A DNA stretch of 64,000 nt from Vibrio gelatinilyticus (GCF_022836845.1 NZ_JAJNNZ010000003.1:62001-126000), one strand, 5' to 3'; shown: positions 35,798 to 43,957, numbered from the stretch's first letter. The notes: a model not told the origin generated them from the letters alone. Made by a program: numbers and translations.

Positions 35798-35959
35798 GTG
35801 AGAAAAATATTATCAATTATGTCATTGCTTACTCTGTCTTTTTCTATCAATGCGGAAGAGGGAGGTGCTCCAGGCACTATATGTTTAAATGACTCAGGGC
35901 TGGTTGTTACGACTCACCTGCAAGTTTGTCCATCGGGAATGACAAAGCTCGGTGGTTAA
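35798..35959 (+). CDS. Small secreted peptide, 53 residues, GTG start
   Basis: A 53-residue precursor starting with GTG, preceded by GGAG at seven bases. Residues 1-19 form a signal peptide (RKILSIMSLLTLSFSINA). The mature part is about 34 residues, begins EEGGAPGTICL, and has exactly two Cys (residues 29 and 44) that could form a disulfide. It ends in a strong bidirectional terminator, so it is a self-contained transcription unit. The family is not recognised. Confidence 0.6.
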   Translation: MRKILSIMSLLTLSFSINAEEGGAPGTICLNDSGLVVTTHLQVCPSGMTKLGG

Positions 35960-35982
35960 GTAAATAAATTTATAAATCCATG

Positions 35983-36017
35983 AAAATAAAGTCAGCCTTA
36001 TAAGGCTGATTTTATTT
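35983..36017. terminator. Bidirectional terminator
   Basis: A near-perfect palindrome built on TCAGCCTTATAAGGCTGA, flanked by AAAATAAA on the left and TTTTATTT on the right. It serves the small peptide gene on the plus strand and the TauE/SafE gene on the minus strand; the T run touches the TauE stop codon. Confidence 0.85.
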
Positions 36018-36750
36018 ATATGCTGGATAACCCCTGCCACATTGCCGTTATGCCACTAAGTGAGCACAAGATTAATGCACCCATTCGAATTACATTTTTT
36101 GGTAAAGATTGAGTCGTAACTCTAGCAACTTTATAACCCAAATAAGCTGCCGGTATCAATGGAACGGTTATCCATAGATGATGTGTATTTAGAAAGCCAA
36201 CAGGGATTTGCATCATTAACGAAATCAAAGAGCTGAACACAAAGAATGCCGATAAGTTGCCCCTTAATTGATTGGCTTCCTGGTGTTGTAGAAGTAGTGC
36301 CATAGGCGGCCCGCCTATTCCGGAACTCGTGCCGAAAAACCCCGAAAAAAATCCAGCGACGCACATGCGCCGGGCTGTAGGCTCTACTCGAAAGGGCAAT
36401 AGGCTAACGGTGACAGCAAACAGAACCAATATACCTAACCACAATGACAGTAACTGAGTCGACACATATACAAGCAATGCAGCACCGGCTATAGAACCAG
36501 GAATTCGGCCTATCATCGCCATTTTAAGACCACCAAGAGCAATGCTACTGCGATGCTTTAATGCATTAAGTATCGAGATAAATAAGGCAACAAGGCATAT
36601 GGGAGCGGGGACGTAATCAGGGGATATAAGGAAGAGCAGAGGCGCCGCTACGATGGCGAGCCCGAAACCAATGGCAGTTTGAACAAATGAACCGATAAAA
36701 ATAAGGAGCATTGCAATCAATGCTGTTTCGCTAAACCACTGTGAAATCAT
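36016..36750 (-). CDS. TauE/SafE-family permease
   Basis: A 244-residue membrane protein with about seven or eight helices. It shows the duplicated family motifs: GSFVQTAIGFGLAIVAAPLL in the first half and GFFSGFFGTSSGIGGPPMALL in the second. TauE/SafE proteins export sulfite, sulfoacetate or other small anions. The substrate here is unknown. The ATG follows AAGGAAG. The upstream MFS gene ends 109 bp earlier, and a terminator hairpin lies just before this ribosome site. Confidence 0.85.
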   Translation of the reverse strand: MISQWFSETALIAMLLIFIGSFVQTAIGFGLAIVAAPLLFLISPDYVPAPICLVALFISILNALKHRSSIALGGLKMAMIGRIPGSIAGAALLVYVSTQLLSLWLGILVLFAVTVSLLPFRVEPTARRMCVAGFFSGFFGTSSGIGGPPMALLLQHQEANQLRGNLSAFFVFSSLISLMMQIPVGFLNTHHLWITVPLIPAAYLGYKVARVTTQSLPKNVIRMGALILCSLSGITAMWQGLSSI

Positions 36751-36761
36751 GTTTCTTCCTT

Positions 36762-36790
36762 AAAACAAAAGGTGGGAGCAACCCACCTTT
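36762..36790 (-). terminator. Terminator of the MFS gene, upstream of TauE/SafE gene
   Basis: AAAGGTGGG/CCCACCTTT, a perfect 9-bp stem with a 5-base loop, is followed on the minus strand by TGTTTT. It sits between the MFS stop and the TauE/SafE ribosome site, so the latter needs readthrough or its own promoter. Confidence 0.75.
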
Positions 36791-36859
36791 GCTATTTTAC
36801 TGAGTTTCAATTGATTGGCTAGATATTACCTATTAATTCACTAAGTTATTAAATAGGTG

Positions 36860-38071
36860 TCAAGCCAGCGCAGGCGTGGGCCTAACCACAGGTTTATCGT
36901 TGATTGGCAGATGAATTAATGCGGCAATAAAGGCCAGAGCAACAGTCGACCACCAAATAGGATCGTACGATCCATAGTGATCGTAGATCCGTCCGCCAAC
37001 CCATGCCCCAAGGAAGCTACCCAACTGATGGGTAAAAAACACCAGGCCATACAGAGTCGAGAGGTATTTTGCTCCAAAAATCTGTCTGACTAGCCCTGAT
37101 GTCAATGGTACGGTTCCCAGCCAGCAAAAGCCGATTGCTGCGCCAAATAGAGAGGCTGTACCTTCAGTAATGGGAAGCGTCACAAAACCAGCAATGACGA
37201 TTGTTCTCACCAAATACAATGCAGACATGACGTGTCTTTTATTGAATTTGTCTCCCATTACTCCCCAGAAGTACGATCCAAAAATATTAAAGATCCCAAC
37301 GTAGGCCAGTGCCATCGCGGCAACTTGTGCAGATAAGTGTTTGTCCGCTAGGTAACTTGGCAGGTGTGTGGCAATGAACATTACATGGAAGCCACAAACA
37401 AAGAATCCAGCGTGGATTAGCCAGTACCCTTTATGCCTAAAGGCTTCTGCGAGTGCTTGCTTTAAAGTGAAATCATCGTTGTTTTCCTGAGCCTGTGGCG
37501 AGTTTGAAGGCGTGTTTCTGGTAAACGACGCAAAGGCAATCATTAAGGTACAGAGCAGCGCAAAGACTTGCAGTGCTTGTTGCCAGTTAAACTCTGCCAA
37601 TAGCCATTGTGCACCAGGGATGACAGCAAACATACCAAAAGAGCCTGCAGCTGTGGTCAGTCCAAAGGCTTTAGCGGCGTGCTGAGCAGGAACCACCTTA
37701 GCAACAGAGCCTAAAATGATCACGTAACTAGTGGCGCTAAGCCCCAACCCGACCAATGCGCCCAATGAGAAATACAGTGTACTTGGCAGCGTTGCAATAG
37801 AAGTTAGGTAGAGCCCTAACGCATAGGCTACGGCCCCAATGGAAATGATTCGCTTTGCGCCCCATTTATCCGCGGCCATTCCAACAAACGGTTGATAAAC
37901 ACCAAATAAAAGGTTTTGCAGCGCGATTGCTAAGCTAAAAAATTCGCGCCCAGTACCAAAATGATCAGAAATGGGCATCATGAAGATACCAAAAGATTGG
38001 CGTACACCTAGGCTAATGATAAGGATAGCGATTCCTATCCATACAAGCGGTGGAAAACGAAAAATACTCAT
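36860..38071 (-). CDS. MFS transporter, monocarboxylate/OFA-like
   Basis: A 403-residue major facilitator with twelve predicted helices. It shows LGVRQSFGIFMMP in helix 1, the loop 2-3 motif GMAADKWGAKR, a central charged loop (about 195-220) and GDKFNKRH between helices 8 and 9. The pattern is nearest to monocarboxylate or oxalate/formate-type carriers. I place the start at ATG 38071; upstream the frame stays open through the hexamer repeat as Ile-Thr codons, but that stretch is better read in another frame as a His-Asn leader. The ribosome site is weak (TAAGAA), which fits coupling to the leader. Confidence 0.82.
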   Translation of the reverse strand: MSIFRFPPLVWIGIAILIISLGVRQSFGIFMMPISDHFGTGREFFSLAIALQNLLFGVYQPFVGMAADKWGAKRIISIGAVAYALGLYLTSIATLPSTLYFSLGALVGLGLSATSYVIILGSVAKVVPAQHAAKAFGLTTAAGSFGMFAVIPGAQWLLAEFNWQQALQVFALLCTLMIAFASFTRNTPSNSPQAQENNDDFTLKQALAEAFRHKGYWLIHAGFFVCGFHVMFIATHLPSYLADKHLSAQVAAMALAYVGIFNIFGSYFWGVMGDKFNKRHVMSALYLVRTIVIAGFVTLPITEGTASLFGAAIGFCWLGTVPLTSGLVRQIFGAKYLSTLYGLVFFTHQLGSFLGAWVGGRIYDHYGSYDPIWWSTVALAFIAALIHLPINDKPVVRPTPALA

Positions 38072-38078
38072 AAAATTC

Positions 38079-38249
38079 TTAGTGGTTATGGTTATGGTTA
38101 TGGTTATGGTTATGGTTATGGTTATGAGACGCCTGGCCATCACTATTTTGTTGATGGCAACCAGCGCTAACCGCATGGCTAGATAAAAGCGCCACAAGGC
38201 GGCTGTTATTATTGACCAGCGTTAGTGTCAGTATCAGCAGTAACGACAT
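38079..38249 (-). CDS. Putative His-Asn repeat leader peptide, 56 residues
   Basis: A 56-codon frame with a hydrophobic start (SLLLILTLTLV), a possible processing region (SSHAVSAGC) and a C-terminal tail of seven His-Asn pairs plus a final His, encoded by the hexamer repeat. It stops seven bases before the MFS start codon, which suggests coupling. Roles could be metal binding in the periplasm or ribosome-mediated control of the MFS gene. There is no good ribosome site at ATG 38249, and an in-frame ATG at 38294 is an alternative, so translation is unproven. Confidence 0.4.
   Translation of the reverse strand: MSLLLILTLTLVNNNSRLVALLSSHAVSAGCHQQNSDGQASHNHNHNHNHNHNHNH
38084..38125. repeat. Hexanucleotide microsatellite (GGTTAT)7
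   Basis: Seven perfect copies of GGTTAT on the plus strand (ATAACC on the coding strand of the MFS gene), ending 13 bp before the MFS start codon. Changes in copy number by slippage would keep frame but alter tail length or leader spacing. Confidence 0.95.
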
Positions 38250-38413
38250 TCGTAGTAGCTGACATGGCAAGTTTTGGGAGGTAAACAAAAACATACGAGT
38301 TTGGGGGATAAAAAAGGAGCGCCGATAATAAAGAGGGATGGGCTGTGCAACAAATGAATTTTACGACAGTATATCTATGCATTTTACGCATAGATTTGGC
38401 TAGGATGGCTCTG

Positions 38414-38440
38414 AAAAAAATAGGGAGTGTTACCACTCCC
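38414..38440 (-). terminator. Terminator of the 46-residue membrane protein gene
   Basis: GGGAGTG/CACTCCC with a 4-base loop is followed on the minus strand by TATTTTTTT. It also separates that gene from the MFS unit. Confidence 0.85.
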
Positions 38441-38494
38441 AAAAGTCAGCAACAAATTGGAGTATAAAAGAAGGTGTTGCTGTCCCTACAAAAC

Positions 38495-38635
38495 TTACTC
38501 TGTTCCCTCCATCCCAATAAGCAGCATGTCTGCGGCTACCGCACCTGTACTAATTGCAATTCCGGCAACGAGAAGTACAGCCGCGTATTTGCAGGCAATA
38601 ATGAGAAGTCCTAAAGTATTAATAACTTTTTCCAT
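38495..38635 (-). CDS. Small membrane protein, 46 residues
   Basis: A 46-residue protein with one long hydrophobic region (roughly residues 5-40), containing LGLLIIACKYAAVLLVAGIA and a second half rich in Ala, Gly and Thr. It ends IGMEGTE. The ATG is preceded by AGAGGTG at five bases, and a strong terminator follows 55 bp after the stop, so it is probably a real single-gene unit. The family is not recognised. Confidence 0.6.
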   Translation of the reverse strand: MEKVINTLGLLIIACKYAAVLLVAGIAISTGAVAADMLLIGMEGTE

Positions 38636-38970
38636 GGTACACCTCTATTCATTGCAGATTAATGTTAAATCTCAGACCATTTTAACCGGATGGTTATTTA
38701 AATTTGCGACCCGATAGGCTCTATTCAAATCGAGTTTATTTGATTGTCGAAAAAAGCGACGGTGACGATTTCTTACAAAGTTTTACAAGTTTTCTGGTGA
38801 CTCAGGTCAAAGGTGATATGTTGTTTAGTAGGGGCGGGGTGTATGTAATATAAATTGGGTGAAAATTCGCCTCAGGGGATTGTTTTTACCTGTTTAGAGA
38901 GCGTAAGTAGCAGGGTCATCGCTCAATGAGATCACCCTGCTACTTACTTATGACTGAAGGTTATTGCGTT
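38636..38970. other. Intergenic region
   Basis: About 335 bp without a supported gene. It should contain the promoter of the 46-residue protein at its left end. At its right end lies a long perfect inverted repeat (38903-38947) just past the SDR stop codon. Confidence 0.5.
38903..38947 (-). terminator. Long inverted repeat after SDR gene
   Basis: GTAAGTAGCAGGGT pairs perfectly over 14 bp with ACCCTGCTACTTAC, loop 17. There is no T run on either side, so it may end or protect the SDR message rather than act as a classic terminator. Confidence 0.5.
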
Positions 38971-39690
38971 TTAAGGTTGTTGGCGCGTTGGCGCGAGAAC
39001 AATCTCTCGAATACAAACATCTTGTGGCTGCTGATAAGCGAACTCAACGGCTCTTGCAACGTCGTCTGCGGCTAATACTCCACCCATCTCTTGTTTCCAG
39101 TCTTGATAGCTGTCTTTGATCTCTTGTGATGTGGTGTGAGAAAGTAATTCAGTCTCAACCGCACCCGGTGCGATGGTCACAACACGTACATTACTGGCGG
39201 CAACTTCCTCTCTGACATTTTCAGAAATCGCATGTACCGCAAATTTGGTCCCGCAGTACGCAGCATGATTACCAAAAGTTTTACGCCCGGCGATGGAACT
39301 AATGTTGATAATCGTACCGTGGTTACGTGCTTTCATTGGGGCAAGGACAGCTTGCATACCATTAAGCAGTCCTATGACGTTAACATCGAACATCGATTGC
39401 CATTCACTAGAATTTTGCTGATCGATTTGACCTAACAACATGACCCCTGCGTTGTTGATGATTGCATCTGCTGGGCCGTACATCGATTCAGCTTTGTTGA
39501 TTGCGGCTGTAAATGACGCTTTGTCGGTGATATCAACATGCTCACACAGCGTATTGGGAAGGTTGAGGGCCGTGAGCTTTTCTACGCGTCTCGCAATTAA
39601 TAATAATGGATGTCCAGCTTCACTAAGTCGACGTGCAATCGCTTCGCCAATGCCAGAACTTGCACCTGTAATAACGATTAGGGATTTCAT
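38971..39690 (-). CDS. SDR-family oxidoreductase
   Basis: A 239-residue classical short-chain dehydrogenase (clavulanate dehydrogenase-like pattern). TGASSGIGEAIARRL lies at 8-22, NNAGVMLLG near 80, NISSIAG with the catalytic Ser near 132-138, and YCGTK with Tyr and Lys near 145-149. An Arg-Arg pair after the second strand suggests NADP preference. The ATG follows AGAGGT. It is monocistronic. The substrate is unknown. Confidence 0.87.
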   Translation of the reverse strand: MKSLIVITGASSGIGEAIARRLSEAGHPLLLIARRVEKLTALNLPNTLCEHVDITDKASFTAAINKAESMYGPADAIINNAGVMLLGQIDQQNSSEWQSMFDVNVIGLLNGMQAVLAPMKARNHGTIINISSIAGRKTFGNHAAYCGTKFAVHAISENVREEVAASNVRVVTIAPGAVETELLSHTTSQEIKDSYQDWKQEMGGVLAADDVARAVEFAYQQPQDVCIREIVLAPTRQQP

Positions 39691-39923
39691 GTTTTCTACC
39701 TCTTAATGATATCGAGTCAGGATGACTGTTTGATGAAACCATTATAGTTTGCGCTGTATTGTTGATATATATCGTTCTAATTGATTCAGTGTTGCCATAT
39801 AACAACAATAAATTGAGAGATTTATCATTTTCTATACTGTCAGAATAGATTCAGGATAATGTCGTTGGCAGGTGAGAAATTAGTGTCTACACTGCTTGCC
39901 ATTGTCAGAGAGGTGGTTGGTTG

Positions 39924-40442
39924 ATGTACAGGTTTCTTTTGTTGATTATTTCAACATTGTTGTTGATGACTTATAGCGCGGTGAGTCGAGGCGAGATGAT
40001 GAGCATTGTCCCACAGGCCCATATCGATCGCGTAGAAGTTAAGAAATCGTCACGTCGAATGTACTTAATGGATGGCAACGAAGTTATACGCGAGTATCGA
40101 ATCGCATTGGGTAAAAATCCGAAAGGGCATAAGGTTCAGGAAGGCGACAACCGCACTCCAGAAGGGAAGTATTATTTAGATTTTGTGATGGACGATTCTA
40201 GTTTTTATCGTTCTATGCACGTCAGCTATCCTAATCTTCGAGATAGAAAACGAGCCGAAGTGCTCGAGGTCAACCCGGGTGGCAACATCAAAATTCATGG
40301 CCTGAAGAATGGTAATGTCAAAGACCCTCGCTTTGTGCAAAGCTTCGATTGGACCAATGGCTGCATAGCCATCACAAATGATGAGATGGATGAATTCATC
40401 TCACTGGTTAGAATCGGTACTCCCATTTATATTCGTTGGTAA
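39924..40442 (+). CDS. L,D-transpeptidase family protein (YkuD/YafK type)
   Basis: A 172-residue exported protein. A signal peptide covers residues 1 to about 23. The YkuD domain begins at VEVKKSSRRMYL and has the catalytic motif: His125 (KIHGLKNG) and Cys147 (DWTNGCIAI). Such enzymes make or cut 3-3 peptide links in peptidoglycan, or attach or release lipoproteins. ATG 39924 is chosen since GAGGTGG lies upstream; the TTG one codon earlier is not needed. Thr-Asn replaces the common Ser-x before GC, a modest variation. Confidence 0.87.
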   Translation: MYRFLLLIISTLLLMTYSAVSRGEMMSIVPQAHIDRVEVKKSSRRMYLMDGNEVIREYRIALGKNPKGHKVQEGDNRTPEGKYYLDFVMDDSSFYRSMHVSYPNLRDRKRAEVLEVNPGGNIKIHGLKNGNVKDPRFVQSFDWTNGCIAITNDEMDEFISLVRIGTPIYIRW

Positions 40443-40529
40443 GGCTCGTCTGAAAATGACATAACCCCTTCGTTATCTTTACCGACGACACAGTTACTGT
40501 CACCTAGAGCAATATGATCTGATGAGCAA

Positions 40530-40559
40530 CACACTGACCCACCATGGTGGGTCAGTGTG
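40530..40559. terminator. 30-bp perfect palindrome, probable bidirectional terminator
   Basis: CACACTGACCCACC joined directly to its complement forms a perfect palindrome with no spacer. Only TGTTT follows. It lies between two converging genes, so termination is plausible, but a protein-binding site is possible too. Confidence 0.5.
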
Positions 40560-40594
40560 TTTGCAGGGTGTTGAGGTCACAAGTTGCCGCTGAG

Positions 40595-41218
40595 TTAACC
40601 TCTGGACGTTTTGCCTACAGATTTAGCGCTGTCCGAACCTTCAAGCCTAGCGGTGAGAATCTTTTGATTCTCAGTGGTGGTTTCTAATGATTCAGCCGTT
40701 TTATTTATCGCTGTCGCCATCTTTGACACGTTTCGGGTCGCAGAAAGAATAGTCCCTTGCATTGGACGCAAAATCAGCCAGTACGCACAGATTAAGGCGA
40801 TGATAATCGCGACTACAATTACTCCCAACAACAACAGTACGTTTATTCGAACGTCGTCTGCAAACCGCTTGGTGCTGCTGGCAATGCTGTTTTGTGACTG
40901 CTCTAAAGCCCCTGGCAATGCTTGTAATGATTGCTTGGATAGCTCGGTTAGTTCATTGATATTGACAATCGTGTCCACCAACACCTGCTTTTGTTCATCA
41001 TTGAGACTTTGGTTGTTGGATAACAACGTTAAAGAATGCGCCAGTTTCTCAATTGACTCGCTTGATTGATTAATCGATTGTTCAACCCCTTTTAGATCGA
41101 GTGACATATTGATGCGTATTAGCGGTTGCTCTGTTGGCTCAGGCCCTTGTGTTTCTGCCAGGGTAGGAAAAGAGATACAATAGATGATCGCCAATAAAAG
41201 AGTTGATAAACGTAGCAT
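40595..41218 (-). CDS. Membrane protein with coiled coil, unknown
   Basis: A 207-residue protein. A signal peptide or first helix covers residues 3-22 (ending TLAE). A periplasmic helical region of about 95 residues follows, with heptad-like spacing (LAHSLTLLSNNQSLNDEQKQ). A strong transmembrane helix lies at about 125-148 (VLLLLGVIVVAIIIALICAY), and a charged cytoplasmic tail carries TRNVSKMATAINKTAES. The topology resembles a chemoreceptor-like sensor without a signalling domain. ATG 41218 follows AAGG at six bases. The family is not recognised. Confidence 0.7.
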   Translation of the reverse strand: MLRLSTLLLAIIYCISFPTLAETQGPEPTEQPLIRINMSLDLKGVEQSINQSSESIEKLAHSLTLLSNNQSLNDEQKQVLVDTIVNINELTELSKQSLQALPGALEQSQNSIASSTKRFADDVRINVLLLLGVIVVAIIIALICAYWLILRPMQGTILSATRNVSKMATAINKTAESLETTTENQKILTARLEGSDSAKSVGKTSRG

Positions 41219-41781
41219 TTGGAGCCTTTTCAAAGTGTTAAGAGACTCTATTAAATTAGTTCAAACAGCCTCAACATACCAATAGTGTTTTTGTATGATT
41301 GCGGTGTTTAGAAAGCGGTACGGTGACGTTTCTTAATTTCCCACATTGTCGGGTTTGCTCGCTTCCAATCATTGACAAACCGATGACTTCCCTGGGTAAG
41401 AGGGCATCAAGGTAAAGCTGCTCAATCACCCACAAAGCAAGGTGATATTGGGAGGTGAAATTGTCGGTAAAAAGGAGCTTGGTACACCTCTTTTTGTGTG
41501 ACAAAAGATTGACGCAATACAGTGGCTGTTCGCACACTTCAATGTATGGGAACACAAAATAATGAGACCCTTATTCCACCAATCAATTCCCTGTGACGAG
41601 AAAATGTATAACAAATGGTCAACAAAATGACTTTTCATATGGATTAAATCATATATATTAATAGTTCACCATGTTGTAACCAATTGTTTCTCTGCAAATT
41701 ATTATCGTGGTATTCGCAGCTGACATGGACGATTAAAAACGCGCTTTTTGTTATACAAAAAGTGGGTAAAATGGAGTGGCC
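41219..41781. other. Intergenic region, 563 bp
   Basis: No supported gene. A 94-codon open stretch on the minus strand (41271-41555) begins with GTG, has no ribosome site and matches nothing I know. The right part (41641-41781) is AT-rich and should carry the promoter of the next gene. Confidence 0.5.
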
Positions 41782-42318
41782 ATGGTTTCAAAAACGCCCG
41801 CAATATTGGCGATATTACTGATAAGCTTGTCAACCATAGTGATGGCGGAAGGCATTACTGTCCAAGATAAACCTGCGCAAGACCGTACTGCTGAAGAGCA
41901 ACAGACCGTTAACGATACGTCTGCCCAACAAGTTCAAACCAAGAAGCACCCACTAGAAGGTAACTTTGATATTACCTTTGCAGGCTGGTCTGAACATCTC
42001 ACTTCAACCGGGCGAAACCAGGATAACTATATATTCGGACTTCGCTACAAGAACTTAGAAGCTTTTACGTTGCACAATAGCTTCGAAACTCGTTCGTATA
42101 TTCTTGCTTATCATGCTCAGTTGGATTGGAAATCATGGGTAAAAGTTGGTGTGCGTGTTGGCGGCATAACTGGCTATACCAAAGAAGAAAATGCCGTCCA
42201 AGCAGGTGGTGTGACTCCTTTGTTTGCGCCTACACTCACACTGCATTACCAAAAGTTGGGCTTTGAAACCGCGCTGTTTACTGATGTGATTATTTTTTCA
42301 ATGAAATTAATGCTTTAG
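41782..42318 (+). CDS. Probable outer-membrane protein, vibrio type
   Basis: A 178-residue protein with a signal peptide (ending VMA near residue 22), a Gln/Asp/Thr-rich linker (about 23-55), and then alternating amphipathic strands rich in Gly, Tyr, Phe and Trp (FDITFAGWSEH; YKNLEAFTLHNSFETRSYIL). This suggests a small beta-barrel. The size and strand pattern recall PagP-like barrels, but no diagnostic residue confirms that. ATG 41782 follows GGAG by five bases. Its function is unknown. Confidence 0.62.
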   Translation: MVSKTPAILAILLISLSTIVMAEGITVQDKPAQDRTAEEQQTVNDTSAQQVQTKKHPLEGNFDITFAGWSEHLTSTGRNQDNYIFGLRYKNLEAFTLHNSFETRSYILAYHAQLDWKSWVKVGVRVGGITGYTKEENAVQAGGVTPLFAPTLTLHYQKLGFETALFTDVIIFSMKLML

Positions 42319-42455
42319 TAAACTAAGGTGAATTTAAATAACCCAACTAATTCTATGGTTGTTGGGGTGACCTCTCATTCCACAGTTTTGTGTGGCGACA
42401 ATGTGAGTAATTACTGATAGTTTGCTTGAAATATTTGAATGTGATTGGATAAAAC

Positions 42456-42692
42456 ATGAGAAGCTGGATCTTTTTATTTGCGTGTATCGCAGTGACCGTT
42501 TGGATGGCATTTGATTCCGGAAAAGTGGAGCAATGGTCACAAGGCGACTGGCAGGTAACTTTACCGACTCTTGAAGATCTTGGCATTTTTGCAAGTCAGG
42601 GTTTTTACTACCTGGCCATTTTAATCGGTCTGGTATACGTAGGCCGAAAATTCAGAGCAAAGAAAAAAGCAGAGTTCAAATTGTTCAAATAG
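42456..42692 (+). CDS. Small two-helix membrane protein, 78 residues
   Basis: A 78-residue protein. The N-terminal helix (WIFLFACIAVTVWMAF) is followed by a periplasmic loop with three Trp, a second helix (FYYLAILIGLVYVG) and a basic Lys/Arg-rich cytoplasmic tail. The ribosome site is weak (GGAT), but a clean terminator follows 20 bp later. The family is not recognised. Confidence 0.65.
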   Translation: MRSWIFLFACIAVTVWMAFDSGKVEQWSQGDWQVTLPTLEDLGIFASQGFYYLAILIGLVYVGRKFRAKKKAEFKLFK

Positions 42693-42711
42693 TTAATGAT
42701 GACATTAAGAG

Positions 42712-42740
42712 GCGAGTGATTTTTATCACTCGCTTTTTTT
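42712..42740 (+). terminator. Rho-independent terminator
   Basis: GCGAGTGAT/ATCACTCGC is followed by seven T. Confidence 0.9.
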
Positions 42741-42852
42741 ATGCCCCTAGAAATCGTCAGTTGAACAGTAAATAACCAGCGGGTGAATGGCGTCACAGAT
42801 GCAATAGCAGTGTTTGGTTAGTATTAAAGAAATCATCAAAAAGGATTTCGGC

Positions 42853-43770
42853 ATGCAAATAGGTATCGATCTAGGCGGCACAAAAATAGAAGTCATTGCG
42901 TTAAGTGATGCTGGTGAGGAATTGTTTCGCAAACGAGTGGCGACTCCCCAAGGCAGCTACTCTGACACGGTAGATGCAATTGTTACTTTGGTGCTGGATG
43001 CCGAAGAAGCGACGAACTCAACGGGGTCGGTTGGTGTTGGGATCCCTGGAACCATTTCTCCCAAAAAGGGGGTTGTCAAGAATGCCAATTCTACCTGGTT
43101 AAATGGCAAACCCATTGACAAGGATCTTTGCGCCAAGCTCGATCGTCATGTTGCAGTCGCGAATGATGCCAACTGCATGGCCTTATCAGAAGCAGTTGAT
43201 GGTTCTGGCAAAGGTTATCAGTCAGTGTTTGCCATTATCATTGGAACCGGCTGTGGCGCTGGTATTGCCATCAATAGTCAGGTACACAGTGGTGGCAATG
43301 GTATAGGCGGCGAGTGGGGACATAACCCTTTACCGTGGCAGGATCAAAAAGATCGTGAACATATTGAGGCAGTGCCTTGTTATTGCGGACAAAAAGGCTG
43401 CATTGAAACGTTTGTGTCAGGCACAGGCTTATGCCATACCTATCGACTCATGTCGGGAGAGCATCGCAAAGGCCATGAAATCGTCACGCTGGCAGAGCAA
43501 GGTGATGAAGCGGCTTTGGCCGCTTTGCAGTTATTTGAACAAAGACTGGGCAAAGCAATAGCAAGTATCGTCAATGTGCTGGATCCTGATGTAATCGTGC
43601 TTGCTGGCGGTGCATCAAATATTGACCGTATTTACAAAGCCCTGCCAAAGGCGATAGAAGCCTACACATTTGGCGGCGAGTTTGATACTCCTGTTGTAAA
43701 AGCAATACATGGTGATTCTAGTGGCGTGCGAGGTGCCGCTTGGCTTGGTGCTGGTTTAAAAGAAATCTAA
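42853..43770 (+). CDS. mak: ROK-family fructokinase / mannokinase
   Basis: A 305-residue sugar kinase. The phosphate motif is IGIDLGGTK at residues 3-11. The catalytic Asp is in [12 protein letters not shown] near residue 110. ROK zinc residues are in [10 protein letters not shown] near residue 180, and [10 protein letters not shown] near residue 135 is typical. The length and motifs match E. coli Mak (YajF), which phosphorylates fructose and mannose. ATG 42853 is preceded by AAGGA; a start 13 codons upstream would add an unusual basic tail. Confidence 0.88.
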   Translation: MQIGIDLGGTKIEVIALSDAGEELFRKRVATPQGSYSDTVDAIVTLVLDAEEATNSTGSVGVGIPGTISPKKGVVKNANSTWLNGKPIDKDLCAKLDRHVAVANDANCMALSEAVDGSGKGYQSVFAIIIGTGCGAGIAINSQVHSGGNGIGGEWGHNPLPWQDQKDREHIEAVPCYCGQKGCIETFVSGTGLCHTYRLMSGEHRKGHEIVTLAEQGDEAALAALQLFEQRLGKAIASIVNVLDPDVIVLAGGASNIDRIYKALPKAIEAYTFGGEFDTPVVKAIHGDSSGVRGAAWLGAGLKEI

Positions 43771-43783
43771 TGGACAGAAATAA

Positions 43784-43957
43784 GTGAAGATATGTTGTGG
43801 TAGCTGTCGGCAATTTGTTCGACAACCTGCGCAAGAAAAGGATTTGTGCAGTGCCTGGGGCAATCCCACATCGATGGAACGTCAAGCCTGCGACTATTGG
43901 ATGCCGAAGGGGCGACTATATAAAGAGTCTGCTCCATCTAAATCCACAAAGCCTTGA
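43784..43957 (+). CDS. Small Cys-rich protein, 57 residues, GTG start
   Basis: A 57-residue protein beginning GTG, 13 bp after the mak stop. It has five Cys: KICCGSCRQF at the start, LCSAWGNPT in the middle and RQACDYWMP later. The spacing of CxxC with two later Cys suggests a zinc or iron site. The ribosome site is poor (GGACAGAAATAA), so it may depend on coupling to mak. The family is not recognised by name, but the pattern looks conserved rather than random. Confidence 0.55.
   Translation: MKICCGSCRQFVRQPAQEKDLCSAWGNPTSMERQACDYWMPKGRLYKESAPSKSTKP

Noticed and set aside
38128..38197. N-terminal extension of the MFS protein through the Ile-Thr repeat
   Set aside because: The extension would place polar and repeat residues before helix 1 and has only a TTG or internal ATG start without a ribosome site; ATG 38071 gives the normal family length.
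38209..38265. 18-codon Thr-rich leader peptide ending in tandem stops before a GCCGCC/GGCGC hairpin
   Set aside because: It looks attenuation-like, but there is no ribosome site, the hairpin is weak and the peptide composition does not fit the MFS gene. It overlaps the better His-Asn candidate.
41271..41555. 94-codon minus-strand ORF upstream of the coiled-coil membrane protein
   Set aside because: It has a GTG start without a ribosome site, unusual composition and no recognised motif; treated as non-coding.
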